The position numbers and the translations under genes are program-made. This document shows positions 18,901-26,447 of a stretch of DNA of 64,000 nucleotides, piece after piece (the stretch's first letter is position 1; every line of letters begins with the position of its first letter). The notes beneath the pieces are model-generated. The model was given only the letters and a program-made list of their open reading frames with translations. It was not told the origin of the DNA and did no database searches. This DNA comes from Vibrio cortegadensis (GTDB taxonomy: Bacteria; Pseudomonadota; Gammaproteobacteria; Enterobacterales; Vibrionaceae): the NCBI RefSeq assembly GCF_024347395.1, contig NZ_AP025473.1, forward strand, positions 744,001-808,000, written 5' to 3'.

Positions 18901-19119
18901 ACATCGTGGTCGTTTATATTAGGTATTACGCCGCTGCTATTTGCTTCAGGGGCAGGGCATGTAAGCCAAAACTCATTAGGCGTCTCATTGATCGGCGGTT
19001 TACTGTGTGTGTTGCTGGTTGGAACATTCTTGATCCCGGGATTTTACGCATTAATACAGAGGCGACGTGAAAAAATTCATGGAGGAAGTACAAAGCTGCT
19101 CCCATTAGATGATGAGTAG
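15967..19119 (+). CDS. RND multidrug efflux permease, HAE-1 family
   Basis: A proton-driven inner-membrane exporter of 1,050 residues with the 12-helix, two-large-loop layout. Evidence: N-terminal MLSRFFIQRPKFALVISIILTLAGM; the proton-relay Asp pair in GIVVDDAILVIENV (about residue 405) with the matching Lys region in LIALAAKNAILIVEFAK (about 940); and docking-domain repeats. It overlaps no other gene and shares an operon with the adaptor (ribosome-binding site AAAGGAG). The substrate range cannot be told from sequence; vibrios carry several such pumps for bile salts and drugs. Confidence 0.94.
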   Translation: MLSRFFIQRPKFALVISIILTLAGMIALTVLPVAEYPKISPPSVSVNAYYTGASAEVVEQAIADPIETSVNGVEDMLYMSSKSANDGSYSLNVTFDVGTDPDMAQVNVQNRVSQIESKLPQDVRMVGVTVKKRSPDLLMVLNFYSPNGEYDDKFLINYINLNVKDQLARVKGISEVNVIGGGEYAMRVWLDPEKMANLKLTTSDVYAALAEQNVQVATGRIGAAPYNNPQEVQFNLVTKGRLESVSEFEEVVLRAQSDGETVYLKDVARVELGKKFYDGSGQFRGQDASIVTLSLQSDANALESGQAVMDLLDGLSGNFPEGMAYETSYDTTLFVEESIKGVLKTLIEAILLVIAVTYLFLGSARATLIPVVAIPVSLIGTFAIMVLAGFTINTVTLFGLILAIGIVVDDAILVIENVDTTMAKDPSLSPRKATLIAMKEVTGPIVTSTLVLLAVFLPVAMLPGITGIMYRQFALTICISVVISSINALTLSPALCSLVLKQGGGNTASWFKAFNRGLDKVTERYGRGASFLVKKVFLLATFFVFALGAVTYLAKTTSTAFVPQEDKGILLVNVQLPDAASLSRTEETSAQLMEMIEQEPAIDGITVANGYAFMTGAAASNGASLFIKLKPWDERNAMDGEQSANAIAARINGRAAAELPQAIVFAMGPPAVPGMGAASGFEYVLEDSLGRSRTDLAILMNDVIQEANKQPEIAYTFSTFRANVPHYYVDIDREKAQQLGIPLASVFQTLQGNLGSLYVNDFTMFGKNFRVTMQADSEHRSGIEDLALFHVRSSSGDMIPLSTLVSYEQVFEPDVAWRYNMYRSAIIQGQAAEGYSSGDAIAAMERVSADILPQGYQFEWTGMAYQEVQAGNQAIYAFALALIFIYLFMVAQYESWSIPLAIILVVPVATLGSFLALTIAGMPLNLYAQIGLVLLIALAAKNAILIVEFAKVEREEKEIPLDEAAVSGGKLRFRAVNMTSWSFILGITPLLFASGAGHVSQNSLGVSLIGGLLCVLLVGTFLIPGFYALIQRRREKIHGGSTKLLPLDDE

Positions 19120-19140
19120 ATAAACAGATCGTGACTTCTT

Positions 19141-19205
19141 AGATGACAATGCGCTTACTGTCATCTTTTCAAAGCCTTCTTCAACGGACTTGAAGGAGGC
19201 TTTTT
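19141..19205 (+). terminator. Tandem terminator hairpins after the efflux operon
   Basis: The first hairpin is AGATGACA / TGTCATCT (19141-19167). The second is AGCCTTCTTCAA / TTGAAGGAGGCT with one mismatch, followed by five T (19173-19205). In the remaining 19206-19473, up to the chemoreceptor start, I see only AT-rich promoter-like sequence and no gene. Confidence 0.85.
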
Positions 19206-19473
19206 GCTTCTGGTAGTTTGACCTATGTTGGATATTGGACAGACCCATGCCCGTGATCTCGCATTTTCAAAAGATTCTTCGCGCAACGCTATGAATCTAC
19301 CTTAAGTTTAAAGTGGTATTGCCGATATATTGATTGTCCTTCAGTTAATTTAATAATGGACGAAATGAGCGGTGAATTACCACTATTATAACATTCTCAC
19401 GATTCGTTCATGTGTTGAATAAACCTCCGTTCTACATAATGAATATATCCACTATTTGGAAGTCGAGATCCTT

Positions 19474-21363
19474 ATGAGCGCAAGAAATAAATTAATGTTG
19501 TCTATCGGGGCATTGATTGCTCTGATTATTTTGGTGTTGTCTAGCCTTGGTTATACGCAAATCAACAACTCGTCTACACGTGATTATCGTAACAATTTAT
19601 CTAATAAATCTTTTTTAATCGCGAAGTCAGTTGAAGGTCGAGTTGAAAGCTATTTTACAGCGTTAGAAAGCTTAGTTTCTGCAATTGATGTTGAGCAAGG
19701 TCAAGTTGAAATTGATGAAAAAGCATTAGGTCTTTTAGTCGATAGCGCACAAAGAATGAAAGCTCTGAATATGTTTATCGGTTTACCTGACGGGACAACT
19801 TACGATGCATCAAATAGAGGGGTCATTCCAAATTTTAACGCAAAACAAAAGCAGCGAGAGTGGTTTGTTAAAGGTATGCAAGGGGCGGAGCGTACGGTAA
19901 CTAATCCATTTATGGCCAGCACCGGTCACTTGACGATGGCATTTGTGGTACCAGTTAAACAAAATGGAACCGTTATTGCGACTGTTGGTATGAGCTTGAA
20001 AATGAGTGATATCACGGATTATGTAAACGAACTTTCATCAGAACCGAATATATTTGTAGCTCGTGAAGATGGCTTTACTATGGCGGCAAGCTATGCAGAT
20101 TATGTAGGAAAAAACCTGTTTGATTTACGCCCAAGCTATAAGCAGTATGCCAATGAATCTAGTAGTGAGCACTCATACTCAGTACCGGATAAAGGGGATT
20201 TCTATGTTGTTTCTTCGAAGATAGATTCTCTCCACTGGACGGTATGGGCGTGGGCGAAATGGGACGATATTAATGCAACATCCAATTCTGCGGTTAAAGT
20301 AAACGTACTTTCAGGTCTATTCTTTATCGTTTTAGGCGTTGCTGGCGTATATTTCTTGATTACGAAATTGATGTACGTTCCTATTGGTGGTGAGCCGAAA
20401 GAGATTGAAGCGTTAGTAAACAAAATTGCTAATGGTGATCTGACTAATGTGCCCCAACTAGACAATAGTAGCGTTGGTGTTTACCGCTCTACGGTAGCCA
20501 TGGCGAACAATCTTAAAAGCATCATTACCGATATTAATGAGTCATCTAATCATCTGATTAACGTTTCAACGCAATTAGGTGCTTCATCTGCGAAAGTGGA
20601 TACTTCGTCGAAATCTCAGATGATGCAGCTAGAACAGGTCGCAACCGCGATGAACGAAATGGCGGCAACAGTCAATGAAGTTGCACAGAACGCCGTGGAA
20701 GCTTCTAGCTCTTCTGATGATGCGAGCCAAAGTTCTGCTCAAGGCTTACAAGTTGTGAGCCAAATGAACGAAGAGATCACTCGGTTGGTGAACGACATTG
20801 GCCAAGTTCAAGAGGTTATCACCAACGTGCATACTGAAACTGAGAATGTGGGTGGTATCCTAGATGTTATTCGTGGCATTGCCGATCAGACCAACTTGCT
20901 GGCGCTGAATGCTGCAATCGAAGCAGCTCGTGCAGGTGAACATGGTCGTGGTTTTGCAGTTGTAGCCGATGAAGTTCGTACTTTAGCGACGAAAACGCAA
21001 CAAAGTACCAATGAAATTCAATCTATGATTGAGAAGCTACAAGAGCAGGCGTCACGCTCAGTAGGTTTGATGACAGAAAATGCCACCAATGCTCAACAGA
21101 CACTAGGCAAGTCAGATGAAGCGAGCAGCGCTCTTTCGACAATTGAGCGTGAAATCAAAACCATTCAAGACATGAATAATCAGATCGCCACCGCAGCTGA
21201 AGAGCAGTCTAGCGTAGCGGCAGAGATTAATGAAAATGTTGTGAGTGTGAATGATTTGGCGGCTAATACCGCGAATGACGTACAAGAAAACGTTCGTACC
21301 GCTGATGAGCTTAATACAATGGCATCACGTTTAAGCAGTGCGATTAGTATGTTTAAGGTGTAA
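19474..21363 (+). CDS. Methyl-accepting chemotaxis protein with double-Cache sensor
   Basis: 629 residues with ATG at 19474 (GAG 6 bases upstream; an in-frame TTG at 19456 is less likely). There is a membrane helix at about 8-28 and a periplasmic ligand-binding region to about 275 with dCache-type features (GLPDGTTYDAS, FMASTGHLTMAFVVPV). A second membrane helix and HAMP segment follow, then the signalling domain with the hairpin tip GGILDVIRGIADQTNLLALNAAIEAARAGEHGRGFAVVADEVRTLA shortened here only by description. The receptor controls CheA; the ligand is unknown, though many Vibrio dCache receptors bind amino acids. There is no C-terminal pentapeptide for CheR docking. Confidence 0.93.
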   Translation: MSARNKLMLSIGALIALIILVLSSLGYTQINNSSTRDYRNNLSNKSFLIAKSVEGRVESYFTALESLVSAIDVEQGQVEIDEKALGLLVDSAQRMKALNMFIGLPDGTTYDASNRGVIPNFNAKQKQREWFVKGMQGAERTVTNPFMASTGHLTMAFVVPVKQNGTVIATVGMSLKMSDITDYVNELSSEPNIFVAREDGFTMAASYADYVGKNLFDLRPSYKQYANESSSEHSYSVPDKGDFYVVSSKIDSLHWTVWAWAKWDDINATSNSAVKVNVLSGLFFIVLGVAGVYFLITKLMYVPIGGEPKEIEALVNKIANGDLTNVPQLDNSSVGVYRSTVAMANNLKSIITDINESSNHLINVSTQLGASSAKVDTSSKSQMMQLEQVATAMNEMAATVNEVAQNAVEASSSSDDASQSSAQGLQVVSQMNEEITRLVNDIGQVQEVITNVHTETENVGGILDVIRGIADQTNLLALNAAIEAARAGEHGRGFAVVADEVRTLATKTQQSTNEIQSMIEKLQEQASRSVGLMTENATNAQQTLGKSDEASSALSTIEREIKTIQDMNNQIATAAEEQSSVAAEINENVVSVNDLAANTANDVQENVRTADELNTMASRLSSAISMFKV

Positions 21364-21409
21364 CTCTACTAGGCGATTATGATTATCGCCAGTTATTGAG
21401 CGTATATGA

Positions 21410-21444
21410 AACCGTCTAGGTAGTCGTCTAAGACGGTTTTTTTT
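21410..21444 (+). terminator. Rho-independent terminator after the chemoreceptor
   Basis: AACCGTCT / AGACGGTT stem with a 13-base loop, followed by eight T. Confidence 0.9.
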
Positions 21445-21540
21445 ATGCCAAAAAGTAATTTATAAATTATTGATTTGTTTATGATGATGTGACTTAATGC
21501 ATATGAAAATATAATGAATAATTCAAAGGCTTAATGGAAT

Positions 21541-21777
21541 ATGAATCAACAATTTTGCGTTCAATGCAATAAAGAAACCCTGCATAAAGAGATAATTAAA
21601 CAAAAGCCATCGAAATACGGAAAAAGTAGAAAAGAGCAATTTAAAGCATTTCTTGAAGGTTTTTTCTCAGGCGTGGCAAGTCCAGCGCTGGCCTCTTTAG
21701 AATTAGTAGACCGATATATTGTGTGTCAGGAGTGCGGCCATAAGAGGCTTGAGAATCACGGTGATGAATTTCAGTAG
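21541..21777 (+). CDS. Small zinc-ribbon-like protein, function unknown
   Basis: 78 residues with two paired CxxC motifs: CVQC near the N-terminus (residues 6-9) and CQEC near the C-terminus (61-64), about 50 residues apart. This fits one zinc ribbon interrupted by a central helical segment (KEQFKAFLEGFFSGVASPALASLEL). The central part is hydrophobic enough for membrane or protein contact. It is bounded by terminators on both sides, so it is a single-gene unit. The ribosome-binding site is weak. No named family recognised. Confidence 0.65.
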   Translation: MNQQFCVQCNKETLHKEIIKQKPSKYGKSRKEQFKAFLEGFFSGVASPALASLELVDRYIVCQECGHKRLENHGDEFQ

Positions 21778-21810
21778 TGTGAGCTGTTGGGAAATAACAG
21801 TTGGGAAATG

Positions 21811-21840
21811 AATAAGCCTCGAAAATCGAGGCTTATAATT
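21811..21840. terminator. Bidirectional terminator
   Basis: ATAAGCCTCGA / TCGAGGCTTAT, a perfect 11-bp stem with a 3-base AAA loop, between two converging small genes. Confidence 0.85.
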
Positions 21841-21863
21841 AATAATAATTTAGTCGTAGTTAC

Positions 21864-22040
21864 TTACGAGCAAGAGCCACAGCAGCCACTTGGCGTGTTG
21901 TGTTTGATTTTTTCACCTGATGTTTCTTGAGTCTTATCTTCAGTTGCTGCGTTTTCTGATGACGCTGCTTCTGTTGTCACTTTAACCTGTTCAGCCTCTT
22001 CTTTGTTGCCTTTGAAAATTTTCTTAAATGATAGTGCCAT
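21864..22040 (-). CDS. CCGSCS-motif small protein
   Basis: A 58-residue protein. It has a basic N-terminus (MALSFKKIFKGNK), a Glu/Thr/Ser/Ala-rich low-complexity middle and the C-terminal motif SGCCGSCS at the very end. GAGG lies 8 bases before ATG. I recall a family of short proteins in marine gammaproteobacteria defined by this CCGSCS ending, with unknown function. Three clustered cysteines at a free C-terminus suggest metal or persulfide binding, or modification as in a ribosomally made peptide; that is inference. The MITE-like repeat begins 35 bp upstream of its start codon. Confidence 0.75.
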   Translation of the reverse strand: MALSFKKIFKGNKEEAEQVKVTTEAASSENAATEDKTQETSGEKIKHNTPSGCCGSCS

Positions 22041-22074
22041 GGTGTTGCCTCAATACAGGTAGTTATACCAATCG

Positions 22075-22226
22075 TAGTAAATAACTGATCATCCTAGCTT
22101 GTTAAAATACCCGATAACGGCGTTAGAAATTTTGATTGTAGAATAACTACTTATCGAAAATTTCTGCCTTGTTCTCAAGCATTTTTCCTACGCTTTTTAT
22201 GACCATCTACTTACTGTGATTGGTAT
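22075..22226. mobile_element. MITE-like inverted-repeat element, about 152 bp
   Basis: Non-coding. The ends are perfect 9-bp inverted repeats (ATACCAATC...GATTGGTAT), extended imperfectly to about 20 bp (ATACCAATCgtAGTAAaTA against ATACCAATCacAGTAAgTA). An internal inverted repeat GAAATTTT...AAAATTTC folds the middle. TA dinucleotides at both outer ends would fit a TA target duplication. I associate this sequence with a dispersed repeat of the V. splendidus group. It has no transposase and would need one in trans. The remaining 22227-22380 holds no gene. Confidence 0.75.
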
Positions 22227-22380
22227 TATGTAGTACGGTATTTGCACATAATACCATAGTGTTTTAGTCGGATATTGATTTGATCGAGGTTTCGATCCAT
22301 TATTGAACTTCACGATTTTACTTGCTTCATTTTGATAAGGTTTTAATCAGTGCAATTTTACTCAAGAGCACCGATTGCGC

Positions 22381-23013
22381 CTATAAATGAAGGCGAGATT
22401 CAACATCAACCCCTTTTTTCGTCAATATATATGATTTTCCTTCCTCTTGTTTTACCAGGTTACTTTTAATCAATTGACGTAAATGAAAGTTGAACTTTGT
22501 ATGATCATCAATACCGACTAAGCGGCATAGATCCATAAATTTGAGCTTTTGATGAATCGTTAATTGATAGATGACATTGCGGCGAATAGGATTGGCCAAA
22601 GCACTAAACACTTGATCGCTATCTTTATCTGCTGTTGGTGCTTTTAGAGATTTTTCAGCATGAACTCGTTTAAGCGTGACGGATAAGGTTTGTAATTGAA
22701 ACGGCTTCGTTAAGAACTCGTCCGCTCCTTTTTTCATTGCATCTACAGCCGTATCTATCGTCCCAAATGCGGTTCCTATGACGATCCCAATGTTCGGATT
22801 TAACTTCTTGAGGGAAGCAATGGCATCAATGCCACTCATGCCTTCCATGACTAAATCAAGCAACGCGACGTCATACTGATGGCGCATAGTACACCCGATG
22901 GCTTGTTCTGCACTTTCACAGGCCGTGACGTCAAAGCCATCCATAGTTAAAGCAAGGGTAATCGACTCTCGTAAATCGAAATCATCTTCAGCTAAGAGCA
23001 GTTTTAAGCCCAT
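22381..23013 (-). CDS. Response regulator with winged-helix (ArsR-like) output
   Basis: 210 residues. The receiver domain (1-118) has the acidic pair AEDD at 8-11, phosphorylation site Asp53 in VALLDLVMEG, a Thr in VIGTAFG and Lys103 in LTKPF. After a linker, residues 130-205 form a winged helix of the ArsR/MarR kind (DQVFSALANPIRRNVIYQL, then MDLCRLVGIDDHTKFNFHLRQL). This output domain is unusual, as most regulators here use OmpR, NarL or Fis types. The start lies inside the kinase gene (10-bp overlap, GGAG 5 bases upstream), so the two are co-translated. It probably acts on the divergent haem-protein genes. Confidence 0.88.
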   Translation of the reverse strand: MGLKLLLAEDDFDLRESITLALTMDGFDVTACESAEQAIGCTMRHQYDVALLDLVMEGMSGIDAIASLKKLNPNIGIVIGTAFGTIDTAVDAMKKGADEFLTKPFQLQTLSVTLKRVHAEKSLKAPTADKDSDQVFSALANPIRRNVIYQLTIHQKLKFMDLCRLVGIDDHTKFNFHLRQLIKSNLVKQEEGKSYILTKKGVDVESRLHL

Positions 23014-24401
23014 GAGTACTCCATTGGTAATTCAATAACGACACAGAGCCCATCACTCGTATTCTGAAACCAGAATCTTGCATGATTTTGTTCCAGTATC
23101 TTTTGACAAAGCGTAAGACCTAGCCCTGTGCCTGAACCTTTAGCCTTAGTGGTAAAGAATGGCATTGTTACTTTATCTTTAATGCTATCGTCTATTCCAC
23201 TACCAAAATCTGTGATCGACAGGTGAATATTGAGCCCTTTTTGTTGTGCCTCAATACAGACTACTTTTTTGTCTGTCGAGGCATCAATGGCGTTGTTGAG
23301 TATGTTGACGACGACCTCTTCAATCTGCTCTTTATCTGCGAATACATGCAAGTCATTGGGCACAAATACACGAATATCAAACTCGTCGAGTCGATGTACC
23401 ATTAACTGTAAAGCCTCATCGATTAAGACACTGACGGAAATCTCTTCAATTACTGGTGCTCTCTTATGTGAAAATTGTAGTAGTTCTTGGCTAATGTGTG
23501 CGGCTTTTAACAGACCTTTTCGAATGTGTTCAAGTTGAGGCTTAAAGTCTGCTGCGCTTGAGCCTGTTGTGTTGATCTGTTTCTCTAAAATATCACAACG
23601 CATCAAAGCACTACTGAGCGGTGTTTTTATCTCGTGGGCAATACCTGATGTGAGTTCTCCGACATCACTCAGTTTTTTGTTATGCAGCGCTTTTTGAAGT
23701 GCTCTTTCTATTTGAGTTTGTCGTTCTGCATCGAATAGCGCCATGGTTTTTTGAAGGTAGATGAGAATAACAAAAGCCAAGCCGCCTCGAATAGGGACAC
23801 CATAAAACAGATCATCGATGTAAAAAATACCAGCGAATAGACCATACAGAATGATAGATATACCAAGATGCTGGACGGCATGAGAGGCTTGTCGTTCTTC
23901 GAATTTTAATTTCTTGGAGTAGTTGATCAGTGCTAACCCTGCAAGTAATCCAGATCCTGATCCAAATAACCAGCGGATATATAGCGTACATTCATTAAGG
24001 AAGACATCGATGTTTTTGATGGCAAACTGATAACAAAAATAGATGATGAATAAGATGATGGTGACTTGAATTAACTTTTTCAATTCGTCTCTACGCTGCC
24101 ATTGCGTCATCGTCAGCATTTGCATTGCAAAGCAACCCAGAGCAATGAAAGATACCCAAAGCTTAATTACCTTAAATAACTTCACCGTATTGTGCATAAG
24201 AATATCTTGTTGATAAACAATCAGGTATAGCTCTGAGATTTCATGCAGACCATGAATAAACCCAAAAACAGCTAATGAGGGGAGGGCGGTGGCAATAGAT
24301 AAATGACTAAAACGCATGTCACGAAATAGAATAGAAAACCCTATTGCAATGAAAATAAAGCCATAAAGAATATAGAGACTAAATTGAAATAGCTCGAACA
24401 T
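23004..24401 (-). CDS. Membrane sensor histidine kinase with 7TM-type sensor region
   Basis: 465 residues from ATG at 24401 (GAG 5 bases upstream; a GTG lies two codons earlier). The N-terminal half has about six or seven hydrophobic helices (5-25, 35-52, 80-100, 112-130, 140-160, 178-198, 205-222) with no large periplasmic loop, so it senses within or at the membrane. The HisKA motif TSGIAHEIKTPLSSAL puts the phospho-His near residue 256. The HATPase part has an N box (VVVNILNNAIDAS), G1 (TDFGSGID) and G2 (GSGTGLGLTLC). It is paired with the overlapping regulator. Quinone or redox sensing would suit the neighbouring cytochromes but is inference. Confidence 0.9.
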   Translation of the reverse strand: MFELFQFSLYILYGFIFIAIGFSILFRDMRFSHLSIATALPSLAVFGFIHGLHEISELYLIVYQQDILMHNTVKLFKVIKLWVSFIALGCFAMQMLTMTQWQRRDELKKLIQVTIILFIIYFCYQFAIKNIDVFLNECTLYIRWLFGSGSGLLAGLALINYSKKLKFEERQASHAVQHLGISIILYGLFAGIFYIDDLFYGVPIRGGLAFVILIYLQKTMALFDAERQTQIERALQKALHNKKLSDVGELTSGIAHEIKTPLSSALMRCDILEKQINTTGSSAADFKPQLEHIRKGLLKAAHISQELLQFSHKRAPVIEEISVSVLIDEALQLMVHRLDEFDIRVFVPNDLHVFADKEQIEEVVVNILNNAIDASTDKKVVCIEAQQKGLNIHLSITDFGSGIDDSIKDKVTMPFFTTKAKGSGTGLGLTLCQKILEQNHARFWFQNTSDGLCVVIELPMEYSWA

Positions 24402-24458
24402 ACCCACTCATTATCAAATAAAACTTTTATAACTATAGACGAATTATGTGTTGGTTAT

Positions 24459-24487
24459 ATTGAGCGATGTCCCACGTATCGCCCAAT
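24459..24487. promoter_or_regulatory. Imperfect inverted repeat, possible operator
   Basis: ATTGaGCGAT and ATCGCcCAAT flank a 9-base spacer; 9 of 10 positions pair. It lies 57 bp upstream of the kinase start and about 240 bp upstream of the first haem-protein gene. This is a candidate site for the winged-helix response regulator; no experimental consensus is known to me. Confidence 0.4.
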
Positions 24488-24619
24488 TAAAATACAAGAA
24501 TTTCAGATGGAAAGTGATAAATATATTTATCATATTGAGATTATTGGATAAGCCTAATTATCAGCTTATCGATATAGCGTCACAGATGTATTCAACGAAC
24601 CTCTCTCCCCGCTCACAAC

Positions 24620-24633
24620 TTGATTTTGATCAA
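24620..24633 (+). promoter_or_regulatory. FNR box upstream of the haem-protein operon
   Basis: TTGATTTTGATCAA matches the FNR consensus TTGATNNNNATCAA at all ten defined positions. Its centre is about 75 bp before the ATG at 24701; with a start near 24668 it would be at -41.5, the class II activation position. AT-rich hexamers near 24656-24667 could be the -10. This implies induction without oxygen. Confidence 0.75.
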
Positions 24634-24700
24634 CTGACAAATGGCTATTCATTCCTACGCTTAATATAACAGCATAGCAATGGACATTAGGAGAATAGCA

Positions 24701-25750
24701 ATGAAGCTTTCAATAATCGCAGTATCCACCATGGTCGCATTAGCGATAGTGCCTATAAATGCCGCTCAGGCCAAAGGAAAGACTTTGGAGAGCAGTAAAA
24801 TCACTTCAAATATTACTATTGATGGGAAAATAGATCCGGTTTGGGAGCAAGCTAAATCGATAACTCAGAAATTAAAAAAATTGCCTTATAAACCCAATAA
24901 TGGTTATGAAGGGATTAAAAAAACCAGTGTTGAAATGAAGTCATTGTATGATGATGAGTATGTTTATTTTCTATTTACCTATGCCGATCCAACTAAAAGC
25001 ATCGACCGTTTTCCTTGGGTGAAGCAAGAGGATGGCACTTGGAAACAGCTTAAGAATAAAGATAGTACCGGACACGACAATACTTATTACGAAGATAAAT
25101 TTGCGGTTTTCTGGGACATTAACACCGAAGGCTTTGCTGATAAGGGGTGTAACATCGCTTGCCATAGAGCAAAAGATGGAATGAACGCCGGACGTAAAGA
25201 TAAAAACCCTGCGCGTAAATACACCAAGCGAGAAGGTGAATTTATCGATATGTGGCACTGGAAAGGGGTAAGAACGGCAGTTCATAATCAATTGGATGAC
25301 CAATATGTAGATAGCAATACGGATCCAAAGCAAAATAAAGGTTGGGGACGTAAAGGAGATAGTAAAACAGGTGGCGGCTACGTTAATAACATAAAAGATG
25401 GACAGCCAGCGTATATATCGGCGAGTTTGACCGATGATACGTTGCTTATTTTAGATTCCGAGAAACAACCTTTCACCGCTGGTTACGATAAATTGGATCG
25501 TATTCCGGGGCTAACGGGTAAGCCATTTACAGGTTCTCGTGGCGATATAGACGTAGGAGCTGAGTGGAAAGATGGCGTCTGGACGCTTGAAATGAAACGT
25601 AAACTGGTGACCACTGGAGAAAATGCAGCCACTCAAGATGTTCAATTTAATGATTTGAGTAAAGAGTATCCATTTGGTATCGCGGTGTTCGACAATTCAC
25701 AGATCAATCACATATTCCATCGTGGAGTATTAAATCTCGAATTTAAATAA
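24701..25750 (+). CDS. Periplasmic ethylbenzene-dehydrogenase-like haem-binding protein
   Basis: 349 residues from ATG at 24701 (AGGAG 7 bases upstream, better than ATG at 24680). The signal peptide ends near NAAQAKG. The body matches the haem b-binding gamma-subunit-like domain of the ethylbenzene/DMSO dehydrogenase group: IDGKIDPVWEQAKSI at the start, DDEYVYFLFTYADPT, DKFAVFWDINTE and VGAEWKDGVWTLEMKRKL near the end. A CNIACH motif (Cys150, Cys154, His155) is a CX3CH haem-c-like site. No molybdopterin catalytic subunit is nearby, so it probably relays electrons. It is first of three haem genes behind an FNR box. Confidence 0.78.
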   Translation: MKLSIIAVSTMVALAIVPINAAQAKGKTLESSKITSNITIDGKIDPVWEQAKSITQKLKKLPYKPNNGYEGIKKTSVEMKSLYDDEYVYFLFTYADPTKSIDRFPWVKQEDGTWKQLKNKDSTGHDNTYYEDKFAVFWDINTEGFADKGCNIACHRAKDGMNAGRKDKNPARKYTKREGEFIDMWHWKGVRTAVHNQLDDQYVDSNTDPKQNKGWGRKGDSKTGGGYVNNIKDGQPAYISASLTDDTLLILDSEKQPFTAGYDKLDRIPGLTGKPFTGSRGDIDVGAEWKDGVWTLEMKRKLVTTGENAATQDVQFNDLSKEYPFGIAVFDNSQINHIFHRGVLNLEFK

Positions 25751-25836
25751 GCGCAATATTGCATTTTTTCAATGAACTGAAATGATTTGAGCTAATCAAA
25801 ATGGCTCAAATCATTCTCAAATAAAAGAGTACTATT

Positions 25837-26433
25837 ATGGCCAAAACAGTCACTCGATATATTTCTATGCTTTTCTGGCTGATCATCGCTAATGCTCTAT
25901 ATGTGTCGACATCATATTCTTCTGAGTCAAGTGTCCAGCCTTTAATAACCCAAGAAGCAAAATCATTTTCTAGCCAAGTGACGAATGATGCTGAAATGCA
26001 AATCTTAGTCAAAGAGAACAAGCGTTGCATCCGTTGTCATAAAAAAAAGCGTCTGCTTAAAAACATAGATGCCATTTCTTCTGTTGGCGCGCATACAAGC
26101 CCTGAGTTTTATAACAATTGTACCGCTTGCCATGGTAGAAAAGGGGCTCATCCAAAGGATTCAGATGTGCTGAATATCATCCCATTTGATGATCATATCG
26201 ATATGCCCATTCTTGTACAGAACGAACAATGTATTGCATGCCATACTCCTCAAAATTTAAGGCGCAGTGAATGGACCCATGATGTACATGTTACCAAGCT
26301 TACGTGCTCAAATTGCCATAATTTACACGCTGATTCCGATCCTATCATTGGAATCAGTAAGAAGTTTCGTATTGGGCTATGTGCAACTTGTCATGAAGAT
26401 ATTTTACGTGACAGAAAGGCCGCAATGGATTAG
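25837..26433 (+). CDS. NrfB-like pentahaem cytochrome c
   Basis: 198 residues with an N-terminal signal or anchor helix and five CxxCH haem sites at about 64-68, 95-99, 132-136, 157-161 and 182-186. Spacing and the segments CTACHGRKGAHP, QCIACHTPQNLRRSEWTHDVHVTKL and ATCHEDI agree with NrfB, the pentahaem donor to nitrite reductase NrfA, as I remember it. No nrfA, nrfC or nrfD is in the window, so this copy may serve another periplasmic reductase. It lies 86 bp after the haem-binding protein and 14 bp before the tetrahaem gene. Confidence 0.85.
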   Translation: MAKTVTRYISMLFWLIIANALYVSTSYSSESSVQPLITQEAKSFSSQVTNDAEMQILVKENKRCIRCHKKKRLLKNIDAISSVGAHTSPEFYNNCTACHGRKGAHPKDSDVLNIIPFDDHIDMPILVQNEQCIACHTPQNLRRSEWTHDVHVTKLTCSNCHNLHADSDPIIGISKKFRIGLCATCHEDILRDRKAAMD

Positions 26434-26447
26434 CGAGGATAAGAGTT

